A program made the position numbers and the translations under genes. The notes under the pieces are model-generated. The model had not been told where the DNA came from and ran no database searches. It was given only the letters and a program-made list of their open reading frames with translations. Shown piece by piece: positions 45,275-55,318 of a stretch of DNA of 64,000 bases (the stretch's first letter is position 1; each line of letters starts with the position of its first letter). Source of the stretch: Streptomyces sp. NBC_01304 (GTDB taxonomy: Bacteria > Actinomycetota > Actinomycetes > Streptomycetales > Streptomycetaceae); NCBI RefSeq assembly GCF_035975855.1, contig NZ_CP109055.1:3596001-3660000 (forward strand), in the 5' to 3' direction.

Positions 45275-46971
45275 CAGAACTCTCCGGTCCTGTCGGTACG
45301 TACACGTTCAAGCAGCAGCAGAGACACGGCGCACACCACCATCAGAATGGTCGAAAGGGCCATCGCCTGCCCGTAGTTGAGCTCCCCGGCCCGACCGAGC
45401 AGCGTCGCCACGGCGACCGGCAGCGTCGGGTTGTCGGCCCGCGCGATGAACACGGTCGCCCCGAACTCGCCGAGGGACACGGCGAAGGCGAACCCGGCGG
45501 CGACGAGCAGCGCCCGCCGCACCATCGGCAGATCGACCTCGCGCCACACCCGCCACGGCGAGGCCCCGAGCACCGCGGCCGCCTCACGAAGCCGGCCGTC
45601 CACGGCGCGCAGGACCGGCAGCATGGTGCGTACGACGAAGGGCACCCCGACCAGCGCCTGGGCCAGCGGCACCAGGATCCAGGAGGCCCGCAGGTCCAGC
45701 GGCGGCTTGTCGAGCGTGATCAGGAACCCGAAGCCGACGGTCACCGCCGACACCCCGAGCGGCAGCATGAGGAGCGCGTCGAAGCCGCGTACCAGCCGCC
45801 CGGCCTTCCGCGTCAGCGCGGCCGCCGCGAGGCCGCCGATCGCCAGCGCGATGGCCGTGGCGGCGGCCGCGTACTGCAGCGAGTTCCCGATCGCCTCGAT
45901 CGGCGGGACCAGGAACGCCCCGCCTTCGTTCGAGGTCAGCGCCCTGAAGTAGCCGAAGCCATACCCCTCGGACGTGCTCAGCGACCGCTCGACGAGCACC
46001 CCGAGCGGCACCAGGATCAGCACCAGAACCGTCAGGAGTACGAATCCGAGCAGCCCCCACTGCCCGGCCCCGCGCGGCCTGCGCGAGGTCCGCGCCGGGT
46101 CGACCAGCTTCAGGGCCGTCTCCCGGCGGCGTACCGTCCAGGCGTGCACGGCGAGGATCAGGCTGACCGCCGCGAACTGCACGATCGTCAGGACGGCTGC
46201 CGTGTCCAGGGCGAGCAGCTGTGCGGTCTGCCGGTAGATCTCGACCTCGAGGGTCGAGAAGGTCGGCCCGCCGAGGATCATGACGACGCCGAACGAGCTG
46301 AAGGTGAACAGGAACACCATCAGCGCGGCCGCCGCCACCGCGGGCCCGAGCGCGGGCAGCGTCACCTTGCGCCAGGCCGCGAACCGGGAGGCGCCGAGCA
46401 CCCGCGCGGCCTCCTCCTGGCGGGGGTCGAGCTGCGACCAGAGGCCGCCGACGGTGCGTACGACGACGGCGTAGTTGAAGAAGACGTGCGCGAGCAGAAT
46501 CGCCCACACCGTCGTGTCGAGCCGCACGCCCCACAGCTCGTCGAGCATGCCCCCGCGCCCGAGCAGCGCGAGAAATGCCGTGCCCACCACGACGGTCGGC
46601 AGCACGAACGGCACCGTGACGACGGCCCGCAGGAGCTGCTTGCCGGGGAAGTCGAAGCGCGCGAAGACATACGCGCCCGGCAGGGCGATCAGCAGGGTCA
46701 GCGCGGTGGACGCGAGGGCCTGCCAGGTGGTGAACCACAGGACGTGCAGGATGTCCGGTTCGGTGAGGACGTCGACGATCCGGCCGAAGCGCCAGACGCC
46801 GTCGGCCTTCAGTCCCCGGCCGACGATCGCGGCGACCGGGTAGGCGAAGAAGAGCCCGAAGAACACGACGGGCACGATCATCAGACCGAGCCGCGTCGCG
46901 CTCCCTCGCAGCTGAACCTTCTTGACCGCCTTGCCTACTTCACGACCAGCGACTGCCACGACTTCAGCCAC
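45274..46971 (-). CDS. thiP: Thiamine-type ABC transporter permease, fused two-domain
   Basis: This 565-residue permease comprises two homologous halves of about six helices each, as in ThiP. Both EAA loops are visible: QEEAARVLGASRFAAWRKVT in the first half and LREAAAVLGASPWRVWREVD in the second. A polar linker around residues 290-310 joins them. It overlaps thiB by 37 nt and thiQ by 1 nt, so the operon is tightly coupled. The ORF start at 46971 is an ATG; a few residues of the leader could be dispensable. Confidence 0.9.
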   Translation of the reverse strand: MAEVVAVAGREVGKAVKKVQLRGSATRLGLMIVPVVFFGLFFAYPVAAIVGRGLKADGVWRFGRIVDVLTEPDILHVLWFTTWQALASTALTLLIALPGAYVFARFDFPGKQLLRAVVTVPFVLPTVVVGTAFLALLGRGGMLDELWGVRLDTTVWAILLAHVFFNYAVVVRTVGGLWSQLDPRQEEAARVLGASRFAAWRKVTLPALGPAVAAAALMVFLFTFSSFGVVMILGGPTFSTLEVEIYRQTAQLLALDTAAVLTIVQFAAVSLILAVHAWTVRRRETALKLVDPARTSRRPRGAGQWGLLGFVLLTVLVLILVPLGVLVERSLSTSEGYGFGYFRALTSNEGGAFLVPPIEAIGNSLQYAAAATAIALAIGGLAAAALTRKAGRLVRGFDALLMLPLGVSAVTVGFGFLITLDKPPLDLRASWILVPLAQALVGVPFVVRTMLPVLRAVDGRLREAAAVLGASPWRVWREVDLPMVRRALLVAAGFAFAVSLGEFGATVFIARADNPTLPVAVATLLGRAGELNYGQAMALSTILMVVCAVSLLLLERVRTDRTGEF

Positions 46972-48035
46972 TTCTCACGGTTGTCCGCGATCCTCTTCGG
47001 GTCCATCGTCTGCAGGTCCGTGGCCTGGGCGCCGAACTTGGTGAAGACCTCGGGCACCTGCGCGTCCTTGGCGACCGGGTTCACGAACATGTTGAGCGGC
47101 ATGTCGTCCTGGAACTTCTTGGAGATCAGGAAGTCGAGGAGCGCCTTGCCGCCCTTCTCGTTCTTGGCACCGCTGAGCAGGCCGGCGAACTCGATCTGCT
47201 GGAAGCAGGTGCCGGTGGCGACACCGGTCGGGGCGTCCTCGGCCGTCTTGGGCTTGTCCTTGGCGTAGACGACCTCGACGGGCGGGCTGGAGGCGTAGGA
47301 GACGACGAGCGGGCGGTCGGCCTTGGCCTTCTTGCCGCCGGCCGAGCCGGAGAACTCCTCGTTGTAGGCCTGCTCCCAGCCGTCGATGACCTTGACGCCG
47401 TTGGCCTTCAGCTTGGTCCAGTACTCCTGCCAGCCGTCGTCGCCGTACTTGGCGGCGGTGCCGAGCAGGAAGCCGAGGCCGGGCGAGGAGGTCGCGGCGT
47501 TCTCGACGACCAGCATGTCCTTGTACTCGGGCTTGATGAGGTCGTCGAAGGACTGCGGCGGCGCCAGCTTCTTGTCCGCGAAGTACTTCTTGTCGTAGTT
47601 GACGCAGATGTCGCCGGTGTCGATGGGCGTGACACGGTGCTCGCCCTTGTCGAGCTGGACGCCCTCGGGGATCCGGTCCAGGCCCTTGGCCTCGTACGAC
47701 GTGAACAGGCCGTTGTCGAGGGCCCGCGAGAGGAGGGTGTTGTCGACGCCGAAGAAGACGTCGCCCTGTGGGTTGCCCTTGGACAGGATCGCCTTGTTGA
47801 CGGCCTCGCCCGCGTCACCGCTCTTGAGCACCTTGACCTTGTAGCCGGAAGCCTTCTCGAAGTCCTTCAGCACCTCGGGGGTGACGTTGAAGGACGAGTG
47901 GCTGACGAGCGTCACGGTCTTGGAGTCGCCGCCGGACGCCTTGTCGCCGGAGTCGCTGCCGCAGGCGGCAAGGGCCGAAGCACCGAGTGCGCCGCAGAGC
48001 ACCGTGCCCAGGGCACGCCGAAAGGTGATGTTCAT
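46935..48035 (-). CDS. thiB: Thiamine-binding lipoprotein
   Basis: This 366-residue substrate-binding lipoprotein has a signal peptide with lipobox ASALAACGS near residue 25. The mature part has VTLVSHSSFNV at its start, then GDVFFGVDNTLLSRAL and TGDICVNYDKKYF, all familiar from thiamine-binding proteins. ATG 48035 lies 11 nt after GGGAG, a ribosome binding site that is itself part of the TPP riboswitch. It delivers thiamine, or its phosphates, to the permease outside the membrane. Confidence 0.92.
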   Translation of the reverse strand: MNITFRRALGTVLCGALGASALAACGSDSGDKASGGDSKTVTLVSHSSFNVTPEVLKDFEKASGYKVKVLKSGDAGEAVNKAILSKGNPQGDVFFGVDNTLLSRALDNGLFTSYEAKGLDRIPEGVQLDKGEHRVTPIDTGDICVNYDKKYFADKKLAPPQSFDDLIKPEYKDMLVVENAATSSPGLGFLLGTAAKYGDDGWQEYWTKLKANGVKVIDGWEQAYNEEFSGSAGGKKAKADRPLVVSYASSPPVEVVYAKDKPKTAEDAPTGVATGTCFQQIEFAGLLSGAKNEKGGKALLDFLISKKFQDDMPLNMFVNPVAKDAQVPEVFTKFGAQATDLQTMDPKRIADNREKWLKSWQSLVVK

Positions 48036-48044
48036 GATGGTGCT

Positions 48045-48130
48045 GACTCCCTACGCCGGTATGACCCGGATCAGGTCCGAGGGTCTGCGGCAGGTTGCCG
48101 CACTCTCAGCGCTGTTCGCGCTCCCCTGTC
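48045..48130 (-). promoter_or_regulatory. TPP riboswitch (THI element) of thiBPQ
   Basis: Read on the minus strand it holds the classic pieces: GACAGGGGAGC, GCTGAGAG, then GACCCTCGGACCTGATCC, GGGTCATACCGGCGTAGGGA and a closing GTC. GAC and GTC can close P1. The ribosome binding site GGGAG of thiB (48051-48047) lies in the 3' conserved strand, so ligand binding should hide it and stop translation directly. The start codon follows 11 nt later. Confidence 0.93.
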
Positions 48131-48208
48131 GGATTTCATTAGTACGAATGCACAGTACTGCACTCGTAAGGGACCCCCGCTGCTCCGGGCCGCCCCTGCG
48201 AGGCCCCG

Positions 48209-49315
48209 TCAGCGCTCGGACGCCGCCAGCTGTCCGCAGGCCCCGTCGATCTCCTGACCACGGGTGTCCCGGACGGTGACCGGCACCCCATGGGCGGCGA
48301 TGGCCTCGACGAAGGCCTTCTCGTCCTCGGGCCGTGAGGCCGTCCACTTGGAGCCGGGCGTCGGGTTCAGCGGAATCAGGTTCACATGCACCCGCTTGCC
48401 CTTGAGCAGCCGCCCGAGCCGGTCGCCGCGCCACGCCTGGTCGTTGATGTCCCGGATCAGTGCGTACTCGATGGAGATACGGCGGCCGGACTTCTCCGCG
48501 TACTCCCACGCGGCATCGAGCACCTCCCGCACCTTCCACCGCGTATTGACCGGTACCAGGGTGTCGCGGAGCTCGTCGTCGGGCGCGTGCAGCGACACCG
48601 CGAGGCGGCACTTGAAGCCCTCGTCGGCGAAGCGCAGCATCGCCGGGACGAGCCCGACCGTGGACACGGTGATGCCGCGCTGCGACAGGCCGAGGCCGTC
48701 GGGCTCCGGGTCGGTGAGGCGGCGGATGGCGCCCACCACACGGTTGTAGTTGGCGAGCGGCTCGCCCATGCCCATGAAGACGATGTTGGAGAGCCGCGCG
48801 GGACCGCCGGGGACCTCGCCGTCGCGCAGGGCGCGCATGCCGTCGACGATCTGGTGCACGATCTCGGCCGTCGACAGGTTCCGGTCGAGCCCGGCCTGGC
48901 CGGTCGCGCAGAACGGGCAGTTCATGCCGCAGCCGGCCTGCGAGGAGATGCACATGGTGACCCGGTCCGGGTAGCGCATCAGGACGGACTCGACGAGCGT
49001 CCCGTCGTGCATCTTCCACAGGGTCTTGCGGGTGGTGTCGTCATCGCAGGAGATGTTCCGCACCACGGACATCAGATCGGGCAGCAGCGCTTCCTGCAGT
49101 TTCGTGCGCGATCCGGCGGGGATGTCGGTCCACTCCGCCGGATCGTGCGCGTACCGCGCGAAGTAGTGCTGCGAGAGCTGCTTGGCACGGAACGGCTTCT
49201 CGCCGATCGCGGCCACCGCTTCCTTGCGCTCGGCGGGCGTGAGGTCGGCGAGGTGCCGCGGGGGCTTCTTGGCTCCGCGGGGCGCGACGAAAGTGAGTTC
49301 TCCGGGCTTGGGCAT
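48209..49315 (-). CDS. rlmN: Dual-specificity RNA methyltransferase RlmN
   Basis: This 368-residue radical SAM methylase would modify C2 of adenine 2503 in 23S rRNA and A37 of some tRNAs. The iron-sulfur motif CxxxCxxC appears as [13 protein letters not shown] near residue 126. [11 protein letters not shown] and [12 protein letters not shown] follow as expected. The acceptor Cys lies near the C terminus in [12 protein letters not shown] 49315 begins [10 protein letters not shown]; the frame is open upstream without homology. The ThiBPQ operon runs the same way just downstream but has its own riboswitch. Confidence 0.95.
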   Translation of the reverse strand: MPKPGELTFVAPRGAKKPPRHLADLTPAERKEAVAAIGEKPFRAKQLSQHYFARYAHDPAEWTDIPAGSRTKLQEALLPDLMSVVRNISCDDDTTRKTLWKMHDGTLVESVLMRYPDRVTMCISSQAGCGMNCPFCATGQAGLDRNLSTAEIVHQIVDGMRALRDGEVPGGPARLSNIVFMGMGEPLANYNRVVGAIRRLTDPEPDGLGLSQRGITVSTVGLVPAMLRFADEGFKCRLAVSLHAPDDELRDTLVPVNTRWKVREVLDAAWEYAEKSGRRISIEYALIRDINDQAWRGDRLGRLLKGKRVHVNLIPLNPTPGSKWTASRPEDEKAFVEAIAAHGVPVTVRDTRGQEIDGACGQLAASER

Positions 49316-49417
49316 GATGCAGCCATTCTCCCAGACATACGCCGACGGGCTCGCCGCCCTGTGGACAACGAGCCCGCCAACACACAAAACGCAGGTCAGA
49401 TCACGTACGGAAGGAAA

Positions 49418-50545
49418 TCAGCTGGAACCGACGAAGATCACCAGCATCAGCCACACAACCGGCGCGGTAGGCAGCAGCGAGTCCAGCCGGTCCATGATCC
49501 CGCCATGTCCCGGAAGCAGGGTCCCCATGTCCTTGATCCCGAGGTCCCGCTTGATCATCGACTCGCCCAGGTCACCGAGCGTCGCGCTGCACGCCACCGC
49601 GAGCCCGAGCAGCAGGCCCTGCCACCACTTGCCGTCGTCGATCAGGAACTGCATGCACAGCGCGCCCGCCACCATCGCGAAGGAGATCGCTCCGAACAGG
49701 CCCTCGCGGGTCTTTCCGGGGCTGATGCGCGGCGCCAGCTTGTTCTTGCCGAAGCGCCAGCCGATCGCGTACGCACCGGTGTCACTGACCACGGTCAGCA
49801 GCAGGAAGGTGAGCACCCGCCAGGCACCGTCGTCCGCGGTGAGCATCAACGCGACGAAGGTCGCCAGGAACGGCACGTAGAACGCGGCGAAGACACCCGC
49901 GGTGACGTCCTTGAGGTAGCCCTCGGGAGGCTCGGTCATCCGCCAGACCAGGACCGCGAGCGCGGTCAGCGCCATCGCCACCCAGGCACCCTCGGGACCG
50001 CGCACATAGCCGGCGACGACCATGGCCGCACCACCGACGGCGAGCGGCACCAACGGAGCCTTGATGCCCTTGCGCTCCTGCAGACGGGAGGTGAGCTCCC
50101 ACAGGCCGACCACCACGGCGATCGCTATGACGCCGATGAAGACGGCCTTCACGATGAACAGCGACCCGATGATCACCACCCCGAGCCCTACGCCGACCCC
50201 TATGGCCGCACGCAGGTCTCGGCCCGCGCTCTTCTTCTGGGGCGGCTGAGCCGGCGGCGGTGGCGTGCTGGACATGGGCTCCTGCGGCATTTCGTCGCGG
50301 AACAAGGGGCCGCTCAGCCGAGCGGCCCCCGATTCGCGGTCGTCGCGGTCTCCAGCGTCTCTACCTGCGTCGAGAGCGTCTCTCCCGGCATCAGGCACCT
50401 CGGGCACGATGGGCATGGGCCGAGTCTGCTGGGCGTCAGGCACATCGTAGGCAGGACCCGCCGGGGGACGCCCCTGGGCGGGGCCCATTTCGGGCGGTCC
50501 CCAGTAGCCGGGCTGCGGCGGGGCCCCCCAGGAAGAGTCGTTCAT
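49418..50545 (-). CDS. cdsA: Phosphatidate cytidylyltransferase
   Basis: This 375-residue membrane enzyme makes CDP-diacylglycerol from phosphatidate and CTP. About 105 residues of Pro/Gly/Asp-rich leader precede roughly eight helices; the leader is typical for actinobacteria and absent in E. coli. The family signature is complete: SMIKRDLGIKDMGTLLPGHG followed by GIMDRLDSLL. SDTGAYAIGWRFGKNKLAP is the second landmark. ATG 50545 shares a base with the frr stop (TGATG), so the two genes are coupled. Confidence 0.95.
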   Translation of the reverse strand: MNDSSWGAPPQPGYWGPPEMGPAQGRPPAGPAYDVPDAQQTRPMPIVPEVPDAGRDALDAGRDAGDRDDRESGAARLSGPLFRDEMPQEPMSSTPPPPAQPPQKKSAGRDLRAAIGVGVGLGVVIIGSLFIVKAVFIGVIAIAVVVGLWELTSRLQERKGIKAPLVPLAVGGAAMVVAGYVRGPEGAWVAMALTALAVLVWRMTEPPEGYLKDVTAGVFAAFYVPFLATFVALMLTADDGAWRVLTFLLLTVVSDTGAYAIGWRFGKNKLAPRISPGKTREGLFGAISFAMVAGALCMQFLIDDGKWWQGLLLGLAVACSATLGDLGESMIKRDLGIKDMGTLLPGHGGIMDRLDSLLPTAPVVWLMLVIFVGSS

Positions 50546-51102
50546 CAGACCTCGAGGAGTTCCGCTTCCTTGTGCTTCAGGAGCTCGTCCACCTGGGCCA
50601 CGTACTTGTGGGTGGTGTCGTCGAGCTCCTTCTCGCCGCGGCGCCCCTCGTCCTCACCGACGTCGCCGTCCTTGATGGCCTTGTCGATCGCTTCCTTGGC
50701 CTTGCGGCGGATGGAGCGGATCGAGACCTTGGAGTCCTCGGCCTTGGTCTTGGCGACCTTGATGTAGTCGCGGCGACGCTCCTCGGTCAGCTCCGGGAAC
50801 GTCACACGGATGATGCTGCCGTCGTTGCTCGGGTTGACGCCCAGGTCGGAGTCCCGGATCGCCTGCTCGATGTTGCGCAGCGCGCTCTTGTCGAACGGGG
50901 TCACCACGGCCATCCGCGGCTCCGGCACCGAGAACGACGCCAGCTGGTTGATCGGCGTCAGTGCGCCGTAGTAGTCGGCCACGATCTTGTTGAACATCGC
51001 CGGGTGCGCACGGCCGGTGCGGATCGCGGCGAAGTCCTCCTTGGCGACCACGACGGCCTTCTCCATCTTCTCCTCGGCCTCGAGGAGGGTCTCTTCGATC
51101 AC
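50545..51102 (-). CDS. frr: Ribosome recycling factor
   Basis: This 185-residue factor splits post-termination ribosomes with EF-G. It has the three-helix bundle domain ([20 protein letters not shown] at the start) and the domain II hinge ([20 protein letters not shown]). [18 protein letters not shown] sequence ([19 protein letters not shown]) and the final [10 protein letters not shown] are typical. Two adjacent GTG codons (51105 and 51102) follow AGGAGCAA; I use the second, which gives the usual VIEETL start. It is coupled to cdsA by TGATG. Confidence 0.95.
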   Translation of the reverse strand: MIEETLLEAEEKMEKAVVVAKEDFAAIRTGRAHPAMFNKIVADYYGALTPINQLASFSVPEPRMAVVTPFDKSALRNIEQAIRDSDLGVNPSNDGSIIRVTFPELTEERRRDYIKVAKTKAEDSKVSIRSIRRKAKEAIDKAIKDGDVGEDEGRRGEKELDDTTHKYVAQVDELLKHKEAELLEV

Positions 51103-51241
51103 CACTTGCTCCTGCGTGTCTTGAGTAGGCCCGGCATGCGTCCTCGCGGGCGGCCGGCTGCGTCGCGTCTTGTTCCTGCACGGTGTCCGACCGGCAGGGG
51201 TTTGTCCATCCCCCCGGGGCGGGCCGGGGAGTTGGCGTGGG

Positions 51242-52018
<777 letters not shown>

Positions 52019-52038
52019 CTAGTGGTGCACATACAAGA

Positions 52039-52083
52039 AGGCCATTGCCGGTGGGTACTTGCGTCCCTCAGCGGCAATGGCCT
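52039..52083 (-). terminator. Terminator between tsf and pyrH
   Basis: AGGCCATTGCCG (52083-52072 on the minus strand) pairs perfectly with its complement at 52050-52039 around a 21-nt loop. TTCTTGT follows on the transcript, a modest U-rich tail. It lies 112 nt after the tsf stop. Confidence 0.8.
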
Positions 52084-52194
52084 CCTCGTCAGATCTGCGG
52101 TCGTCCGGCGTCGTACGAGTTTCCGTAGGACGCTGTCGTACGCGGGCGACTGCTGTCGACCCTAGCGGGGTCTACCGTCGGTCGCGGTACGGAC

Positions 52195-53031
52195 TCAGAT
52201 GCCGACCTTGATGCGCGAGAAGCGCTTCAGGGTGACACCGGCCTCGGCCAGGACCTTCTCGACGGACTTCTTGTTGTCCAGCGCGTAGGGCTGGCCAAGA
52301 AGGGTGACGTCCTTGAAGAAACCGTTGACGCGACCCTCGACGATCTTCGGGAGCGCGGCCTCCGGCTTGCCCTCGGCGCGGGTGGTCTCCTCGGCGACGC
52401 GACGCTCGGTCTCGACGACCTCGGCCGGGACGTCCTCACGGGTGAGGTACTTCGGCGCGAAGGCGGCGATGTGCTGCGCGATGCCCTTGGCGACGTCGGC
52501 GTCGGCCTTGTCCAGCTCGACCAGGACACCGATCTGCGGGGGCAGGTCGGGCATGGTGCGGTGCATGTACGCGAAGACGAAGCCGTCGTTGTACTGCGCG
52601 AAGCGGTCCAGGACGATCTTCTCGCCGAGCTGGGCGTTGGCCTCGTCGACGAACGCCTGGACGGTCTTGCCGGCCTCGATCTCGGACGCGAGCAGCGCCG
52701 CGATGTCGGCGGGGGACGTCTTGGCGACGTGCTCGGCGATCGTGTTGGCGACGGCCTGGAACTTGTCGCCCTTGGCGACGAAGTCCGTCTCGCACTTCAG
52801 CTCGACGATGACACCGGAGGTGTTGTCGTCGGCGATGATGGAGACCACGGCACCGTTCTCGGCAGAGCGGCCCTCGCGCTTGGCGACGCCCTTCTGGCCC
52901 TTGATACGGAGCGCCTCGACGGCCTTGTCGACGTTGCCGTCGGCCTCGTCGAGCGCCTTCTTGCAGTCCATCATGCCGACGCCGGTGAGCTCGCGGAGCT
53001 TCTTGACGTCAGCGGCGGTGTAGTTCGCCAT
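52195..53031 (-). CDS. tsf: Translation elongation factor Ts
   Basis: This 278-residue nucleotide-exchange factor serves EF-Tu. The N-terminal UBA-like domain (YTAADVKKLRELTGVGMMDC, KKALDEADGNVDKAVEAL) contacts EF-Tu. VELKCETDFVAKGDKFQ is the family signature, and the second dimerisation part ends with RFSRIKVGI. It follows rpsB on the same strand, with a hairpin in the 105-nt gap. Confidence 0.96.
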   Translation of the reverse strand: MANYTAADVKKLRELTGVGMMDCKKALDEADGNVDKAVEALRIKGQKGVAKREGRSAENGAVVSIIADDNTSGVIVELKCETDFVAKGDKFQAVANTIAEHVAKTSPADIAALLASEIEAGKTVQAFVDEANAQLGEKIVLDRFAQYNDGFVFAYMHRTMPDLPPQIGVLVELDKADADVAKGIAQHIAAFAPKYLTREDVPAEVVETERRVAEETTRAEGKPEAALPKIVEGRVNGFFKDVTLLGQPYALDNKKSVEKVLAEAGVTLKRFSRIKVGI

Positions 53032-53077
53032 GATTCTCGGAAATCTCTCTAAGCGAAGTCTGAAGATCTACGGGTGA

Positions 53078-53106
53078 ACGGCGGGGGCCTTGTGGGCCCC
53101 CGCCGT
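53078..53106 (-). terminator. Hairpin between rpsB and tsf
   Basis: ACGGCGGGGGCC pairs perfectly (53078-53089 with 53095-53106) around a 5-nt loop. It sits 31 nt after the rpsB stop, and probably trims rpsB-tsf read-through to lower tsf expression. Confidence 0.75.
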
Positions 53107-53136
53107 CAACTACCGAACTCTTGTGACCGGTGAGGG

Positions 53137-54078
53137 TCAGGCCTGCTCGGCGGCGTCCGCGGCCGGAGCCTCGGCGGGAACCTCAGCAGCAGCCTCGGCC
53201 GGAGCCTCAGCGGCAGCCTCGGCCGGCTTCTCGGCCTCGGCCTCAGCGGCGGCAGGGGCCTCGGCGGCAGCGGCCTCGGCGGGCTTCTCAGCCTCGTCGG
53301 CCTTCTTCTCGCCCTCGAGGAGGTCGCGCTCCCACTCGGCGAGGGGCTCGCCGGCGGCCTTCTCGCCCTTGCCCTCACCAGCACCACCGGAGCGGGCGAT
53401 GAGGCCCTCGGCGACGGCGTCGGCGATCACGCGGGTGAGCAGGGTGACGGAGCGGATCGCGTCGTCGTTGCCCGGGATCTTGTAGTCGACCTCGTCGGGG
53501 TCGCAGTTGGTGTCGAGGATGGCGACGACCGGGATGTTGAGCTTCCGGGCCTCACCGACCGCGATGTGCTCCTTCTTGGTGTCCACGATCCAGACGGCGC
53601 TGGGCACCTTGGACATCTCGCGGATACCACCGAGGGTCTTCTCCAGCTTGGCCTTCTCGCGCGAGAGCACGAGAAGCTCCTTCTTGGTGAGACCGGAAGC
53701 GGCGACGTCCTCGAAGTCGATCTGCTCGAGCTCCTTGAGGCGCTGCAGACGCTTGTAGACGGTCGAGAAGTTGGTGAGCATGCCGCCCAGCCAGCGCTGG
53801 TTGACGTAGGGCATGCCGACGCGGGTCGCCTGCTCGGCGATCGCCTCCTGCGCCTGCTTCTTCGTGCCGACGAACATGACCGTGCCGCCGTGGGCGACGG
53901 TCTCCTTGACGAACTCGTAGGCGCGGTCGATGTACGACAGCGACTGGAGAAGGTCGATGATGTAGATGCCGTTGCGCTCCGTGAAGATGAAGCGCTTCAT
54001 CTTCGGGTTCCAACGACGGGTCTGGTGACCGAAGTGGACGCCGCTTTCCAGCAGCTCCCGCATCGTGACGACGGCCAT
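53137..54078 (-). CDS. rpsB: 30S ribosomal protein S2
   Basis: This 313-residue S2 has a conserved core to about residue 225 ([55 protein letters not shown]). The tail of about 60 residues is almost only Ala, Glu and Pro (repeats like [17 protein letters not shown]). Such tails are usual in Streptomyces and differ in length. ATG 54078 has AAGGAGT just upstream. It heads the rpsB-tsf-pyrH-frr-cdsA run. Confidence 0.96.
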   Translation of the reverse strand: MAVVTMRELLESGVHFGHQTRRWNPKMKRFIFTERNGIYIIDLLQSLSYIDRAYEFVKETVAHGGTVMFVGTKKQAQEAIAEQATRVGMPYVNQRWLGGMLTNFSTVYKRLQRLKELEQIDFEDVAASGLTKKELLVLSREKAKLEKTLGGIREMSKVPSAVWIVDTKKEHIAVGEARKLNIPVVAILDTNCDPDEVDYKIPGNDDAIRSVTLLTRVIADAVAEGLIARSGGAGEGKGEKAAGEPLAEWERDLLEGEKKADEAEKPAEAAAAEAPAAAEAEAEKPAEAAAEAPAEAAAEVPAEAPAADAAEQA

Positions 54079-54350
54079 AGCCGTACTCCTTGTGTTTTCT
54101 CGGTTATTTCCTGACGCCCCGGCGCGTGCCCTTGCCCGTGACTTTCGTACGGGACCGAGGGGTGCTGACGCCGATGCTGTGGAGAGCTCGACGTCGGGGC
54201 GTGCGAAGTCGACCCGGTGACCCGGATCGCCACAAGAAGTGTACGGGACCCGCGAGGCACCGGGTGACGCCGCTGTCCACAACCGGTCGGTACTCCACAG
54301 ATCCAGGCCATGATCAGCGCGAATCCGCCTGCTGCGGGACGGTGTGCGGC
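54079..54350. other. Divergent promoter and rpsB leader region
   Basis: The 272-nt gap holds the rpsB leader (minus) and the M23 gene promoter (plus). The part next to rpsB is AT-richer (TTTTCTCGGTTATTT). It could contain an S2 autoregulatory structure, but I cannot fold it with confidence. A near-match to a DnaA box (CTGTCCACA) at about 54272 is likely chance. Confidence 0.4.
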
Positions 54351-54950
54351 ATGCGACGACTACGTTCTGCGGCCCTGCTGACGGCCGCACTGCTGCTGGG
54401 CTGCGCGGCCCTGGCCGGGGCCGCGGTGCGGGCCCCGGAGGCGGCTTTCGCGGTGCCGCCGGCGGGGGCCCTGGCGGCTGCGGGCCCTGATGCCCCGGCG
54501 GGTGGCCGGGCCTGGCCGGTGGGTGACAGACCTCTGGTCGTACGCGCCTGGGAACCGCCCGCGACCGCGTACGGGCCCGGCCATCGCGGCGTGGACCTGG
54601 CGGCCGCACCGGGCGCCGAGGTGCGGGCCGCGGCGCCGGGGCGGGTGTCCTTCGCGGGCAGGGTGGCGGGCCGGGGCGTGCTGTCCGTCGAACTCACCGG
54701 GACGGGTGACCCACCACTGCGCACCACGTACGAGCCGGTGCGGGCGCTGGCCGAGGAGGGGGACGAGGTGGCGGCGGGCGAGGTGGTGGGGGTGATGGAG
54801 ACCGGCCCGTTCCACTGCCCCGGAGCGTGCCTGCACTGGGGGCTGCTGCGGGGTGAGACCTACCTGGATCCCTTGACCCTGCTGCCACCCGACCTGCTGC
54901 GGCGGGGGCCTTCGCGTCTGCTGCCGGTGGCCGGGGTGCCGGAACCGTAG
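54351..54950 (+). CDS. Secreted M23-family peptidase (LytM domain)
   Basis: This 199-residue exported protein has a signal peptide at residues 1-25 ([17 protein letters not shown]), with a Cys that might allow a lipoprotein. The LytM/M23 domain spans about 75-175, with [14 protein letters not shown] (metal His and Asp) and [12 protein letters not shown] (HxH reduced to LHWG; the preceding His seen in many members is Cys-Leu here). It could cleave peptidoglycan cross-bridges or be a degenerate activator. The start is ATG 54351, or GTG 54342 in the same frame. It is divergent from rpsB. Confidence 0.82.
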   Translation: MRRLRSAALLTAALLLGCAALAGAAVRAPEAAFAVPPAGALAAAGPDAPAGGRAWPVGDRPLVVRAWEPPATAYGPGHRGVDLAAAPGAEVRAAAPGRVSFAGRVAGRGVLSVELTGTGDPPLRTTYEPVRALAEEGDEVAAGEVVGVMETGPFHCPGACLHWGLLRGETYLDPLTLLPPDLLRRGPSRLLPVAGVPEP

Positions 54951-54956
54951 TTTCCG

Positions 54957-55190
54957 GCGGCCGGCAACTTCAGCCGGAGTGTGGCGCCGCACAACAACAG
55001 CCTGAGTCTGGCACCGGGTACACCAGCCTGTGTTCGGCGCCGGGCAACATCAGCCTGTGTTCAGGGCCGGACAACATCAGCCTGTGTTCGGCGCCGGACA
55101 ATCAGCTTCCCTCCGGCACCGGGCAACATCGACCCCAACATCGGCCCTTCCTCCGGCAGTTGGGCAAATTCAGCCCCTCCGGCGTTTGAG
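54957..55190 (+). repeat. Degenerate tandem array with about 27-bp unit
   Basis: About seven units of the pattern GGGCAACATCAGCCTGTGTT plus CGGCGCC fill the array, best preserved at 55021-55100 and decaying toward both ends. The last unit merges into the dispersed repeat (CAGCCCCTCCGGCGTTTGAG at 55171-55190). Units abut with no unique spacers, so it is not a CRISPR array. No gene is supported in this 368-nt gap. Confidence 0.85.
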
Positions 55191-55285
55191 GAGCGGGGTC
55201 CGGGGCGGAGCCCCGCGACCTCGGCAGAGTCTCCCTCCCGGGCCGGACTCCGTCGGGGTCCGGGGGCGGAGCCCCGTGACCTCAG
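55178..55285 (+). repeat. Composite dispersed repeats
   Basis: Two copies of a GGGTCCGGGGCGGAGCCCCG hairpin module, ending GACCTC (55193-55222 and 55256-55285). The first is directly preceded by the CCGGCGTTTGAG module, as in the copies near 42000 and 32730. They fill the end of the gap before the tetR-type gene. Confidence 0.75.
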
Positions 55286-55318
55286 CGGGTCTGGCCCGAG
55301 GGCCGGGCCCCGCCCGAG

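Noticed and set aside
49360..49368. Perfect DnaA box (TTGTCCACA on the minus strand) near rlmN
   Set aside because: A single 9-mer with no cluster, no dnaA or dnaN nearby; not an origin.
54265..54300. Near DnaA-box matches upstream of the M23 gene
   Set aside because: One mismatch and no cluster; expected by chance.
54957..55190. Possible CRISPR array
   Set aside because: Repeats abut without unique spacers of constant length, degrade gradually, and no cas gene is present.
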